Source: CAMQVM01 sp044433365 | Lineage (GTDB): Bacteria; Bacteroidota; Bacteroidia; Bacteroidales; Rikenellaceae | Length of the DNA: 25,735 bases | Assembly (NCBI GenBank): GCA_044433365.1 | Contig: JAWXTR010000036.1 | Coordinates: 1 to 25,735, forward strand | Reading direction: 5' to 3' | Part shown: positions 1 to 7,287 of the stretch, one piece after another | Layout of the letters: each line of letters begins with the position of its first letter | Position numbering within the stretch: the stretch's first letter is position 1 | The notes under the pieces: model-generated | Told to the model about the DNA's origin: nothing | The model's input: only the letters and a program-made list of their open reading frames with translations | Database searches by the model: none | Program-made: the position numbers and the translations under genes

Positions 1-117
1 TGAGATTTTTTGCTATTGAATCGAAAATATAGTGGTTCTATATTGAGATTTAATAGTGAAAAATATCGCTCCAAGAGTGCTATTAAGAATATGGCAATAA
101 TTGTTTTACACTACTTA
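1..117 (+). mobile_element. 167-bp foldback MITE-like element, copy A (cut by window edge)
   Basis: Nearly identical to bases 51-167 of the complete copy at 15645-15811, so its first 50 bases lie outside the window. It ends in ...CACTACTTA, where the last TA is the presumed target duplication. The sequence directly after it reads as the back end of a protein gene, so this copy probably interrupts that gene. No transposase is encoded, so movement would need one supplied in trans. The TA target suggests an IS630/Tc1-mariner-type enzyme, which is inference. Confidence 0.85.
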
Positions 118-478
118 TGATACAGAGTTTAAAGATGTTATGGAATTTATCAATGAGTTTAACGATGCTGGATTTGCAAGCGGAATAACCAACTTTTTTT
201 ATGATGATAATAAAATAATTTTAAAATACACTAGTAAAAGAGAGACGTACTACTCTATTTACAACACCAAAGAGAACATAGTTGAATACAACGGTTCTCT
301 AACGTTATACGATAATATAAAAATCAATCAACTGTTCTGTAGCGAGGGAAGAATTTTTGCCTATATATCAGCTTATAGACTAATTGAAGCGAAAGAAAAA
401 GACAAAAGAGTTGCTGAGCTAGTCGAAAAGTACAAATTAACTAATAATAGCTGCCCTTTGATTGTAGTATTAAGATAG
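118..478 (+). pseudogene. 3' fragment of a gene interrupted by foldback element A (probable beta-propeller protein)
   Basis: An open frame runs through the element end into about 120 codons of plausible protein and stops at TAG 476-478. The first residues of the open frame are element sequence and the native part begins YDTEF. Alternating hydrophobic/polar strands, aromatic YYSIYNT-like segments and a C-terminus ending in hydrophobic residues plus Arg resemble the tail of Bacteroidetes 6-bladed beta-propeller lipoproteins, such as the gene at 14979-16280. I cannot assign it firmly. The N-terminal half should lie just left of the window beyond the element. No start codon belonging to the gene is visible, so it is probably not expressed as an intact protein. 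Confidence 0.5.
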
Positions 479-507
479 TTCTAAATTTAAGATTTTTTAA
501 TATTTAC

Positions 508-561
508 CTTAAGGGGAGTTCTAAATTCTGGATTTTGAGAGATTTTAGAAGTTCCCTTAAG
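508..561. repeat. Short GGGGAGTTC/GAAGTTCCC palindrome (terminator-like)
   Basis: CTTAAGGGGAGTTCTAAA pairs imperfectly with TTTTAGAAGTTCCCTTAAG across a loop of about 18 nt. It follows the gene fragment ending at 478 and precedes rarA, where a transcription terminator would be expected. It is a member of a dispersed family seen at 6581, 9786, 11826, 14555, 16376 and elsewhere. Confidence 0.7.
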
Positions 562-615
562 TAAATTTCTTTTCTTTTGAGTCACCCACTTATGGTATTT
601 TATCAGAAAAAATTG

Positions 616-623
616 TAACTTTG
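616..623 (+). promoter_or_regulatory. Probable -7 element of rarA promoter
   Basis: TAACTTTG matches the Bacteroidetes -7 consensus TAnnTTTG exactly and lies 63 bases before the rarA start. No TTG sits at the usual 19-20 nt upstream, so only half the promoter is convincing. Confidence 0.5.
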
Positions 624-686
624 CAATAGAGAAAATTTCAAAAGATGTCGATTTTCTTTTGAAAAGTTAAAAAACTATTAAAATTT

Positions 687-1964
687 ATGGCAATACCATT
701 AGCAGAGCGATTACGTCCAAAGAATTTGAGCGAATATATAGGTCAACGACATTTAACAGGCAAGAGTGCTATGTTTCGTCGTTTTGTGGAGTCTGGCAAT
801 GTTCCCTCCTTTATTTTGTGGGGTCCTCCAGGTGTGGGAAAGACAACTTTAGCTCAAATTGTAGCTACAGAGACTAAACGTGAATTAATACTACTTAGCG
901 CAATCTCTTCGGGTGTGAAAGATGTGCGTGAGGCGATAGAGAGGGCTAAAAGTGTTCGTTTTTTCGATACTCCACCCCCAATTCTCTTTATTGATGAGAT
1001 TCATCGCTTTTCAAAATCTCAACAAGATTCGCTTTTAGGTGCAGTCGAAAAAGGGCTTGTAACGCTTATTGGCGCAACTACCGAAAACCCTTCATTTGAG
1101 GTAATACGTCCGCTCCTTTCTCGTATGCAAGTCTACACGCTTAAACCTATGGGAAAAGAGGAGCTGAGCGAGCTAGTAGAGAGAGCTTTAACGGTAGATA
1201 GTGAGCTTAAAAAGCTAAATATTAACGTTGTCGAAACAGATACCCTATTTATGTACTCTGGTGGCGATGCTCGAAAGCTACTAAACATTTTAGATGTTGT
1301 TGTGGCTTCACACTCTCCTGATAGCGAAATAGTTATCAACGACGAATTGGTGTCAAAGATAATAAAAGAGAATCCTACTGCTTACGATAAAGGCGGAGAG
1401 ATGCACTACGACACAATTTCGGCATTTATAAAATCTATTCGTGGTAGCGATCCCGATGCTGCAATCTACTATTTAGCTCGTATGATTGCTGCTGGCGAAG
1501 ATCCTAAATTTATTGCTCGACGATTGGTAATTTCGGCTTCGGAGGATGTAGGTTTGGCAAACCCAAATGCTATGCTACTAGCTAATGCCTGCTTCGAGTC
1601 GGTATCTAACATAGGAATGCCTGAGGGGCGTATACCTCTAGCAGAAACCACCATATATCTTGCCACAAGTCCTAAAAGCAATGCTGCGTATATGGCAATT
1701 AATAGGGCACTAGCATTTGTAAAATCAGACAGCAATAGCCGTTCAATACCAATGCACCTGCGTAATGCTCCCACTTCGCTTATGAAAGAGCTTGGCTATG
1801 GCGATAACTACAAATATGCTCACGACTACGAGGGAAGTTTCGTAAGGCAGCAGTTTATGCCAGAGGGCTTGGAGTCTATGCGCTTCTACATAGCTGGAAA
1901 AAATACTAAAGAGAGGGAGATTGAGCGGTATATGAACTCTTTGTGGGGGGAAGTTAAGTCTTAA
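687..1964 (+). CDS. rarA: Replication-associated recombination protein A (RarA/MgsA), AAA+ ATPase
   Basis: Full-length (425 aa) clamp-loader-like AAA+ ATPase of the RarA/MgsA/WRNIP1 family, which acts at stalled replication forks. The N-terminus has the usual LAERLRPKNLSEYIGQ opening. Walker A GPPGVGKT is at residues 46-53, Walker B DEIHRF at 103-108, sensor-1 region TTENPSFE at 131-138 and the arginine-finger segment RPLLSR at 141-146. The C-terminal half carries the family's RIAAGEDP-type and GYGDNYKYAHDYEG-type segments of the MgsA_C/tetramerisation region. The start is ATG 687; a -7 promoter box lies at 616-623. It is followed 58 bases later by kdsA on the same strand. Confidence 0.96.
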   Translation: MAIPLAERLRPKNLSEYIGQRHLTGKSAMFRRFVESGNVPSFILWGPPGVGKTTLAQIVATETKRELILLSAISSGVKDVREAIERAKSVRFFDTPPPILFIDEIHRFSKSQQDSLLGAVEKGLVTLIGATTENPSFEVIRPLLSRMQVYTLKPMGKEELSELVERALTVDSELKKLNINVVETDTLFMYSGGDARKLLNILDVVVASHSPDSEIVINDELVSKIIKENPTAYDKGGEMHYDTISAFIKSIRGSDPDAAIYYLARMIAAGEDPKFIARRLVISASEDVGLANPNAMLLANACFESVSNIGMPEGRIPLAETTIYLATSPKSNAAYMAINRALAFVKSDSNSRSIPMHLRNAPTSLMKELGYGDNYKYAHDYEGSFVRQQFMPEGLESMRFYIAGKNTKEREIERYMNSLWGEVKS

Positions 1965-1977
1965 TTATAAATTGTAA

Positions 1978-2019
1978 ATTATTCATTATTAATTATTCAT
2001 TATTAATTATTCATTATAA
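1978..2019 (+). repeat. Three tandem copies of a 14-bp AT-rich unit
   Basis: ATTATTCATTATTA occurs at 1978-1991 and 1992-2005, and with one change (ATTATTCATTATAA) at 2006-2019. It fills most of the gap between rarA and kdsA. A related AT-rich spacer (TTATAAATTATAAATTATG) precedes cas2 at about 24633-24650. Copy number could vary by slippage and change the kdsA upstream spacing. Confidence 0.75.
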
Positions 2020-2022
2020 AAG

Positions 2023-2856
2023 ATGAAAACAGCAGAAATTTTAAAAACAGTACAAAATATTAAAAATTACAACTCTACAAACTTTTTTCTAATTGCAGGA
2101 CCATGCGTAGTTGAGAGCGAAGAGATAGTAATGCAAATTGCAACTCATTGCAAAGGGGTTGCCGAAAAATATAATATACCATACTTTTTCAAAGCCTCAT
2201 ATCGTAAGGCAAACCGTTCGAGTGCAAGCTCTTTTTCAGGAATTGGAGATATTGAGGGGTTGGAACTTATTCAAAAAGTGGGTAGAGAGCTATCTGTGCC
2301 AACTGTTACCGATATACACTCTGCTAGTGAGGCTGCAATAGCTGCAAAATATGTAGACGTGCTTCAAATTCCAGCATTTTTGTGCCGTCAAACCGATATT
2401 TTGCTTGCAGCTGCTGCAACAGGAAAGATAGTAAATGTTAAAAAAGGACAATTCCTTTCACCAGAATCTATGCAGTTTGTAGCCGAAAAGCTACGTAAAG
2501 CAGGTTGCGAAAAGGTAATGCTAACCGAAAGGGGTACTACATTTGGTTATGGTGATTTGGTGGTAGATTTTCGTGGAATCCCAGCTATGAAAAGCAACGA
2601 TTGCCCAGTAGTAATGGATGTAACACACTCTCTACAGCAGCCAAATCAGACCTCTGGAGTTACAGGTGGTCGCCCCGACCTAATCGAAACTATCGCACGT
2701 GCTGCAATAGCTACAGGAGTAGATGGACTATTTATCGAGACTCATCCAGAACCTGCAAAAGCACTTTCTGACGGTGCTAACATGCTTCCACTCGACAAAT
2801 TAGATGAGTTGATGGCTAAAATGACAGCCTTGAAAAGCGCAGTTGATAATTTATAA
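2023..2856 (+). CDS. kdsA: 3-deoxy-8-phosphooctulonate synthase (KDO-8-P synthase)
   Basis: Condenses phosphoenolpyruvate with D-arabinose 5-phosphate to KDO-8-phosphate, the committed step for the KDO sugar of lipopolysaccharide; cytoplasmic. 277 aa, normal length. Family motifs: IAGPC at 24-28, KASYRKANRSS from residue 57, LQIPAFLCRQTD at 114-125, VKKGQF at 139-144, TERGTTFGY at 168-176 and FIETHPEP at 237-244. Cys28 in AGPC, with His202, Glu239 and Asp250, matches the four metal ligands of the metal-dependent class (Aquifex type) rather than the Asn of the E. coli enzyme. It therefore probably needs a divalent metal, which is inferred from motif comparison. The gene confirms a Gram-negative envelope. 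A 192-bp mobile element now separates it from the dehydrogenase downstream. Confidence 0.96.
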   Translation: MKTAEILKTVQNIKNYNSTNFFLIAGPCVVESEEIVMQIATHCKGVAEKYNIPYFFKASYRKANRSSASSFSGIGDIEGLELIQKVGRELSVPTVTDIHSASEAAIAAKYVDVLQIPAFLCRQTDILLAAAATGKIVNVKKGQFLSPESMQFVAEKLRKAGCEKVMLTERGTTFGYGDLVVDFRGIPAMKSNDCPVVMDVTHSLQQPNQTSGVTGGRPDLIETIARAAIATGVDGLFIETHPEPAKALSDGANMLPLDKLDELMAKMTALKSAVDNL

Positions 2857-2868
2857 TTTTAGTGTTAA

Positions 2869-3060
2869 TGCGAATAAAGGTTTGAAATTTTTGAGCTATT
2901 TTGAGCTATTTTTGCAATCCGAGTTGTAAAAAAACAACTTTTATTAATGCTTTTTTAAAAAAAGCACGCCCAAAGGGCTGGCAAAAATCGTTCACTTTCG
3001 TTCACGGCTTCGCTCCGCTCGCTAAAAGCGGAAGAAGGTTCTTCAAACCGTTATTGGCAT
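2869..3060 (+). mobile_element. 192-bp inverted-repeat element, copy 1, with 6-bp target duplication
   Basis: Left end TGCGAATAAAGGTTTGAA; right end, read on the other strand, ATGCCAATAACGGTTTGAA. It is flanked by TGTTAA at 2863-2868 and TGTTAA at 3061-3066, a 6-bp target duplication. It is highly similar over its full length to 14789-14979. The interior has a small hairpin (GTTGT...ACAAC) and the segment GGCTTCGCTCCGCTCGC but no protein gene. It inserted between kdsA and the dehydrogenase, ending 23 bases before the latter's ATG. Confidence 0.88.
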
Positions 3061-3083
3061 TGTTAACCAATAATCATATTTTT

Positions 3084-4046
3084 ATGAAAAAAAGAATATT
3101 AATCCCAACCGAAAAAATACGTAAAGGATTTGAAGAGCTAGAAGAGAAATTTGAGGTTGTATACGCAGAGTATAACCGTGAGCAGTTAATCGAAAATATA
3201 GCCGATTATGATGGAATAGTATCGCTATTCAACAACTCGTTTATGATTGACAAGGAGGTTATGGAGGCTGCAAAAGGACGACTTAAAATAATCTCAAATT
3301 ATGGCGTTGGCTACGATAAAGTGGATTGCGCTGCTGCAAGTGAGCTTTCGATTGTGGTTACTAACACTCCCGACCCTGTTACCGAGCCTACAGCCGAGCT
3401 TGCAATGGGGCTTATGGTGGATATAGCACGAAATATCTCTCAAACCGACCGTGCACTTCGTGATAGAGAGAATCCATATTTTTGGTCGCCAACCTCATCA
3501 TTAGGTAGCACTCTTTGGTGTAAAACATTGGGTATTATCGGTATGGGGCGAATTGGTAAGTCGCTTGCTCGACGTGCTAAAGCCTTTGGAATGAAGGTGG
3601 TATACCACAATCGCCACAAGCTTTCGACAATGGACGAATGGCAATTTGATGCCGAATATTTAAGTAAGGAAGAGCTACTAAAAGTTAGTGATTTTGTGTC
3701 ATTAAACGCTCCTGCTACATCCGAAACCTATCGAATATTAGATAGTAAAGAGTTTGAACTTATGAAACCAACCTCAGTACTGATAAACACTGCTCGTGGC
3801 TCACTAGTAAATGAAAGTGCGTTAATTGAAGCACTTACAAGCGGCAAAATAGCAGCTGGCGCACTAGATGTTTATGAATATGGCGATGGCAATATCAGCG
3901 ATGGATTAATAGGGCTTGAAAACGTAGTTCTAACACCTCACATCGGCACACAAACCCACGAAACCAGAATCGAAATCTCAAAATACGCTGCACAAAATAT
4001 AATTCTGTTTTTTGAAGGCGCAGAGCCTCTTTCAAAAGTGAATTAA
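3084..4046 (+). CDS. D-isomer-specific 2-hydroxyacid dehydrogenase (phosphoglycerate/glyoxylate reductase type)
   Basis: 320 aa NAD(P)-dependent oxidoreductase; the exact substrate cannot be read from sequence. Residues 68-80 carry the typical IISNYGVGYDKVD, the Rossmann loop GMGRIG is at 153-158, catalytic Arg238 is in NTARGS and catalytic His286 in TPHIG. The catalytic Glu position looks unusual: where relatives have DVYEYEP, this protein has DVYEYGDG (262-269), so Asp268 or Glu265 would have to serve. ATG 3084 is the start; the open frame extends to 2901, but that part is mobile-element sequence. It may once have been co-transcribed with kdsA, before the insertion at 2869. A hairpin terminator follows at 4147-4191. 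Confidence 0.85.
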   Translation: MKKRILIPTEKIRKGFEELEEKFEVVYAEYNREQLIENIADYDGIVSLFNNSFMIDKEVMEAAKGRLKIISNYGVGYDKVDCAAASELSIVVTNTPDPVTEPTAELAMGLMVDIARNISQTDRALRDRENPYFWSPTSSLGSTLWCKTLGIIGMGRIGKSLARRAKAFGMKVVYHNRHKLSTMDEWQFDAEYLSKEELLKVSDFVSLNAPATSETYRILDSKEFELMKPTSVLINTARGSLVNESALIEALTSGKIAAGALDVYEYGDGNISDGLIGLENVVLTPHIGTQTHETRIEISKYAAQNIILFFEGAEPLSKVN

Positions 4047-4084
4047 ACACAAAATTGGATTTGCCAAACCAAATCCAAACCCAA

Positions 4085-4101
4085 ACGTAGCAAGGCTACG
4101 T
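4085..4101. repeat. Small perfect hairpin ACGTAGC-AAG-GCTACGT
   Basis: A 7-bp perfect stem, followed by GTCTCTAC. The same GTAGAGACGT vocabulary recurs in hairpins at 25037-25058 and 25112-25133, suggesting a small dispersed intergenic palindrome family. Confidence 0.5.
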
Positions 4102-4146
4102 CTCTACAACCGAGCCACAAATTTTAATTCACAACTACAGCATCTT

Positions 4147-4191
4147 AAAACTACTATTAATTTGATTTTCAGATAGTTTAATAGTAGTTTT
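4147..4191. terminator. Bidirectional hairpin terminator
   Basis: AAAACTACTATTAA (4147-4160) pairs perfectly over 14 bp with TTAATAGTAGTTTT (4178-4191) around a 17-nt loop, with T runs on both strands. It lies between the converging dehydrogenase (+) and kinase (-) genes and would serve both. Confidence 0.85.
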
Positions 4192-4192
4192 T

Positions 4193-4218
4193 CGAATAAA
4201 CCAAACCTTTATTGGCAT
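4193..4218 (+). mobile_element. Internally deleted remnant of the 192-bp element
   Basis: CGAATAAA (as in the left end) is joined almost directly to CAAACCTTTATTGGCAT, which is identical over 17 bases to the right end of the copy at 14789-14979. The centre is missing and no target duplication is visible. The end supplies the last two codons and TAA stop of the kinase gene. Confidence 0.55.
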
Positions 4219-5630
4219 ATATCAATAGTTTTGTCAATATCACTACCATACACATCATAACAGATAGGTAGATTAAGTCCTGTTCTCTCTCTTGAGATTT
4301 TAATCCATTTTGCAGCTATTGAATAGTCGAATTGATTTTTTAAATCCTTATTCTTCTTCTCTATTTCTTGAGAATTACCCCCTTCAAAATAGTGTGGAGC
4401 TTCAATAGCTTGGCGCAAACTATCAGTTAATGAGTCATTGGTTGTAGTAAACAGAAATTGAGCACCGATATAAAATTCATAACTATATTTTTTTCGACTT
4501 CCTTCAATTAAAGAGTGTGCAGATATAGCGATATACTCTTTAGTATAATCTTTAGCAGCTTTTAAATATTTTTTATCAATATCTAATGATTCAATTTCTG
4601 GCTCCATAATTTTATAACACTCTTCACAAAATTTCAGACTGTCGGCTGAAGCATCGTAATAGTTTTCAGGAATTTGAGCTGTTAAAACATTTGAATAATC
4701 AAGAGTAAAATCTTCCTCAATTATTTTAAACTGCGGATAACATTTACCGTTTACAAGCATTGCAATACTCTCCTTAGAAAATCCAGATGCAACATTTATA
4801 TTAGAGGAATTAATATATATAACTAACCCTGCGGCTAAAATAGCGATTAGAGAAGCGGCAATAGCAATAAATTTATATGATGTTTTTTTATTAATCTTAT
4901 CCTCTATCTGCTTACAATTTTGGTATCTATCTTCTCTGTTTTTTTGACAACATTTATCGATTATATTTCGATATTTTCGATTTGGTTTACCCCTACAAAG
5001 TTCATTCAAAACGATACCGAGAGCATAAATATCACTACGATTATCGAGAGTTTCACCGTTTATTTGCTCAGGTGAAGCATATTTTAGGGTGCCAGCAGGC
5101 TGTTTAAATGCAACATGGCTATCGCTATCAGAAAAACCAAAATCGATTATTTTTACATTTTCTCCATTTGCTGTAATTAATATATTTTGAGGCTTTAAAT
5201 CTCTATGTATTATCTGTTTATCATGCGCATGAGTAAGTGCGCTACATATTTGAGTTGCAATTCTATCTATTTTAAGTTCATTTAGCTCATTATTATCTAT
5301 AAACTTATCGAGAGTAAGACCATCGATATACTCCATAACTATAGCCGAGCCAATCAAATCGAATTTTTCAAAGCCAAAAAAACTACAAATATTTGGATGA
5401 TTTAAATTTGCGACCAAATCATACTCTTTTTGCAGAAGTAATTCATATATCGGATTGCCTATAAATTCGGGCTTTAATGCCTTTATTATTATGGTTTTAA
5501 GCTGACGGACTGTTTTGTAAATGGCATTATATCCATATTGAGAATTGTATATAAGCTCATATTTGATATCGGTGCTATAATTTTCGATTTTGTCGTTGGT
5601 TAAAAAACCAGATGTGTCGTTGTTATTCAT
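4209..5630 (-). CDS. Membrane-anchored eukaryotic-like Ser/Thr protein kinase
   Basis: 473 aa. A cytoplasmic Hanks-type kinase domain spans roughly residues 24-245: ATP-anchoring Lys50 (IIIKALKPEF), Glu69 of helix C, catalytic loop HRDLKPQN 142-149, DFG 163-165, activation-segment end YASPEQ 184-189 and Asp200. The glycine-rich loop is poor (only Gly33). A single transmembrane helix at about 254-273 is followed by about 200 extracytoplasmic residues with no PASTA or other repeat I recognise; this part may sense an envelope signal (inference). It lies 39 bases downstream of the 192-aa gene on the same strand, so the two are probably co-transcribed. The last residues and stop come from a mobile-element remnant, so the native C-terminus may have been a little different. 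Confidence 0.88.
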   Translation of the reverse strand: MNNNDTSGFLTNDKIENYSTDIKYELIYNSQYGYNAIYKTVRQLKTIIIKALKPEFIGNPIYELLLQKEYDLVANLNHPNICSFFGFEKFDLIGSAIVMEYIDGLTLDKFIDNNELNELKIDRIATQICSALTHAHDKQIIHRDLKPQNILITANGENVKIIDFGFSDSDSHVAFKQPAGTLKYASPEQINGETLDNRSDIYALGIVLNELCRGKPNRKYRNIIDKCCQKNREDRYQNCKQIEDKINKKTSYKFIAIAASLIAILAAGLVIYINSSNINVASGFSKESIAMLVNGKCYPQFKIIEEDFTLDYSNVLTAQIPENYYDASADSLKFCEECYKIMEPEIESLDIDKKYLKAAKDYTKEYIAISAHSLIEGSRKKYSYEFYIGAQFLFTTTNDSLTDSLRQAIEAPHYFEGGNSQEIEKKNKDLKNQFDYSIAAKWIKISRERTGLNLPICYDVYGSDIDKTIDICQ

Positions 5631-5647
5631 ATATAGTTAATTAAATT

Positions 5648-5680
5648 TAGAAGTTCTCAAAAGTTCTCTTTAGAAGTTCG
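5648..5680. repeat. Degenerate TAGAAGTTC repeat at a gene 3' end
   Basis: TAGAAGTTC (5648-5656), AAGTTCTC (5661-5668) and TAGAAGTTCG (5671-5680) give three related boxes. On the minus strand the last box supplies Asn-Phe-stop (AACTTCTAA) of the 192-aa gene, as the long palindrome does for the CNNM gene at 11977. Confidence 0.45.
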
Positions 5681-6248
5681 TTAAAACATTAAGAACTGTT
5701 AATCCACCATTTTGCCCAGCCATAAACGAGGGTAATTTTTCATCACCTCTAATTACATAAGGCAAAAAAAGAGGAAAGTTAAGCATGAAATTATTAGCTG
5801 TAAAAATATCTCCTTCAATTAGTTTGGAATTTCTCGATTCTACTACTTTAAAATAATCTTCACCCAAGTATTGAAGCAACAAATATCTATTTGGTGACCA
5901 CCCGATTTCTAAATTAATCTCGATTGTAAGCTGCGAAGATAAAACCTGTTTGGTGTTAAAAAATTGAGAATTTATGGCTTTTTCATCAATTAATTTATCA
6001 CAAAATTGTTGAAAACTTTCATAGCCAATATATTTTGCCAATACATTGAGTGTATATACTCTTGGCTTGTGCTTATCCGATACATATCCCCACAATCTCT
6101 TTAATGTTGAAGCAGAAATATACTCATTTATCTCATGTTCGATAATAGTACTTAGTGCCTCAAAATCTGTAGTTGTCAGAATCGGTCGTTTATGATATAT
6201 CTCAACCTCCTTTAGTAGAAAATTTATTTGCGGAATATCTTTATTCAT
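5670..6248 (-). CDS. Unknown Bacteroidetes protein with helix-turn-helix-like N-terminus, kinase partner
   Basis: 192 aa, soluble, function not known to me. Residues 1-85 are helical and contain ISASTLKRLWGY followed by KPRVYTLNVLAKYIGY, a pattern I know from Bacteroidetes proteins of unknown function that looks like a DNA-binding or winged-helix fold. Residues about 105-192 are predicted beta-rich, with a LNFPLFLPYVIRG segment and a Gly-rich end AGQNGGLTVLNVL. No signal peptide or membrane span. It is the first gene of a two-gene operon with the kinase (39-bp gap) and may be its regulator or substrate, which is inference. A TAACTTTG -7 box lies at 6275-6268 on the minus strand. Confidence 0.75.
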   Translation of the reverse strand: MNKDIPQINFLLKEVEIYHKRPILTTTDFEALSTIIEHEINEYISASTLKRLWGYVSDKHKPRVYTLNVLAKYIGYESFQQFCDKLIDEKAINSQFFNTKQVLSSQLTIEINLEIGWSPNRYLLLQYLGEDYFKVVESRNSKLIEGDIFTANNFMLNFPLFLPYVIRGDEKLPSFMAGQNGGLTVLNVLTNF

Positions 6249-6267
6249 AAATTACAATTTTTCACGA

Positions 6268-6275
6268 CAAAGTTA
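6268..6275 (-). promoter_or_regulatory. -7 promoter element of the kinase operon
   Basis: On the minus strand TAACTTTG matches TAnnTTTG, 20 bases upstream of ATG 6248. No clear TTG at -33. Confidence 0.45.
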
Positions 6276-6326
6276 GTAGTTTTTTTCAAAAAAATAGTAA
6301 TAAAATAAAAATGAACCATTATGAAC

Positions 6327-6357
6327 TTGATTTGCTTTCTGTTTTACTGCACCTTTG
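6327..6357 (+). promoter_or_regulatory. Promoter of the 48-aa membrane peptide gene
   Basis: TTG (6327-6329), 20-nt spacer, then CACCTTTG (6350-6357), seven of eight matches to TAnnTTTG. The predicted start of transcription is near 6364, about 30 bases before ATG 6395. This placement argues for the internal ATG rather than 6311. Confidence 0.6.
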
Positions 6358-6394
6358 CATAAGTAAATTAAATATTAAATTAAATTTTAAGAAA

Positions 6395-6541
6395 ATGGAC
6401 GAACAAGAAGAGTTATACAGAGAAATGAACCCCGAGGATGGGTTTTATATGGGTGGTGGAAATAGTGGATGTGGACCAAATGGATGTGTGGGTGTAATAG
6501 GAACAATAATAATAGTAATAATAATATCATTATTATTTTAG
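6395..6541 (+). CDS. Small Gly/Cys-containing single-span membrane peptide (48 aa)
   Basis: Starts MDEQEELYREMNPEDG, an acidic head, then MGGGNSGCGPNGCVG, then one very hydrophobic helix of about 17 residues (VIGTIIIVIIISLLF) to the end. The open frame reaches back to 6311, but the promoter at 6327-6357 lies inside that extension, so ATG 6395 is preferred. Two cysteines spaced CGPNGC could bind metal or form a disulfide. I do not recognise the family. It has its own promoter and is followed by a palindromic terminator-like repeat, so it is probably monocistronic. Confidence 0.6.
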   Translation: MDEQEELYREMNPEDGFYMGGGNSGCGPNGCVGVIGTIIIVIIISLLF

Positions 6542-6580
6542 AAAACTCCTAATAAATTTGATTTTTAACGCATTAACATA

Positions 6581-6628
6581 GATGGAGTTCTAAATTTTGG
6601 ATTTTGAGAGATTTTGCAACTCCCCTAA
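6581..6628. repeat. Short GGAGTTC...CTCCCC palindrome (terminator-like)
   Basis: GATGGAGTTCTAAATTTTGG...GCAACTCCCCTAAA; shares the TGGATTTTGAGAGATTTT centre with the copies at 508 and 11826. It separates the small peptide gene from the GYF-domain gene. Confidence 0.6.
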
Positions 6629-6651
6629 AATTAAGTAAAATATTTTAAAAA

Positions 6652-7251
6652 ATGTATAAATTTTATATTAAAAACGGTGACTCTACTTATGGACCATTTT
6701 CAACTAAAGAGATATTGGCTCTTAGTTTAAAACCAAATGCTTTGGTAACAGAGGATAATCTTAATGGTAAGTGGATGCCTGCAAGCGAATTAGATTTTGA
6801 GGGTATGTACGCAAATGAGTGTGCTGCAACTCAAGCTGATAGGCATATAGAACAACAAATTGATAGTTGCAAAATTGAGCCAAAAGAGCCTAGTAGTACC
6901 TATAAAGATGTTGAACAAGTTAATAAAAATCGAGATGAGGTTCCTGAGCAGATAAAAAAATGGAACTGGGGAGCATTTCTTTGTGGTTGGATATGGGCAG
7001 TTTTCAATGGGATTTATTGGCCTTTATTAATGATTGTTTTAGGTTTAATTCCATATATTGGTTGGGGTCTAGTATTGGGTTTATCCATATCACTGGGTCG
7101 ACAGGGCAATGAATGGGCATGGAAAGCTGGTAATTGGAACGACGCAGAAGAGTTTCTCAAGTCGCAAGAAAAATGGATTACTGTGGGAGTCATACTGTTT
7201 GTTATCACTTTTGTAATTGGATTTATTTGCAGCATCTCCTACTTTGAGTAA
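6652..7251 (+). CDS. GYF_2-domain membrane protein
   Basis: 199 aa. Residues 1-50 form a GYF_2-type domain: YGPF at 13-16, then a helix and a NGKWMPASEL segment. A charged linker (about 55-100) leads to a membrane part beginning WNWGAFLCGWIWAVFNG, with two close hydrophobic spans at about 108-146, the conserved LGRQGNEWAWKAGNWNDAEEFLKSQEKW segment (about 147-175) and a last span at about 177-197. The LGxxGNExAWxxxxW arrangement resembles DUF2628-type inner-membrane proteins. GYF domains bind proline-rich peptides in eukaryotes; the bacterial role is unknown. Confidence 0.8.
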   Translation: MYKFYIKNGDSTYGPFSTKEILALSLKPNALVTEDNLNGKWMPASELDFEGMYANECAATQADRHIEQQIDSCKIEPKEPSSTYKDVEQVNKNRDEVPEQIKKWNWGAFLCGWIWAVFNGIYWPLLMIVLGLIPYIGWGLVLGLSISLGRQGNEWAWKAGNWNDAEEFLKSQEKWITVGVILFVITFVIGFICSISYFE

Positions 7252-7287
7252 AGGAAACTTCTATAATTTAGAACATAGAAATTCTTT

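Noticed and set aside
2901..3083. N-terminal extension of the dehydrogenase (61 more codons, basic)
   Set aside because: It is the inside of the 192-bp mobile element read in one frame. The family N-terminus MKKRILIPTEKI begins at ATG 3084.
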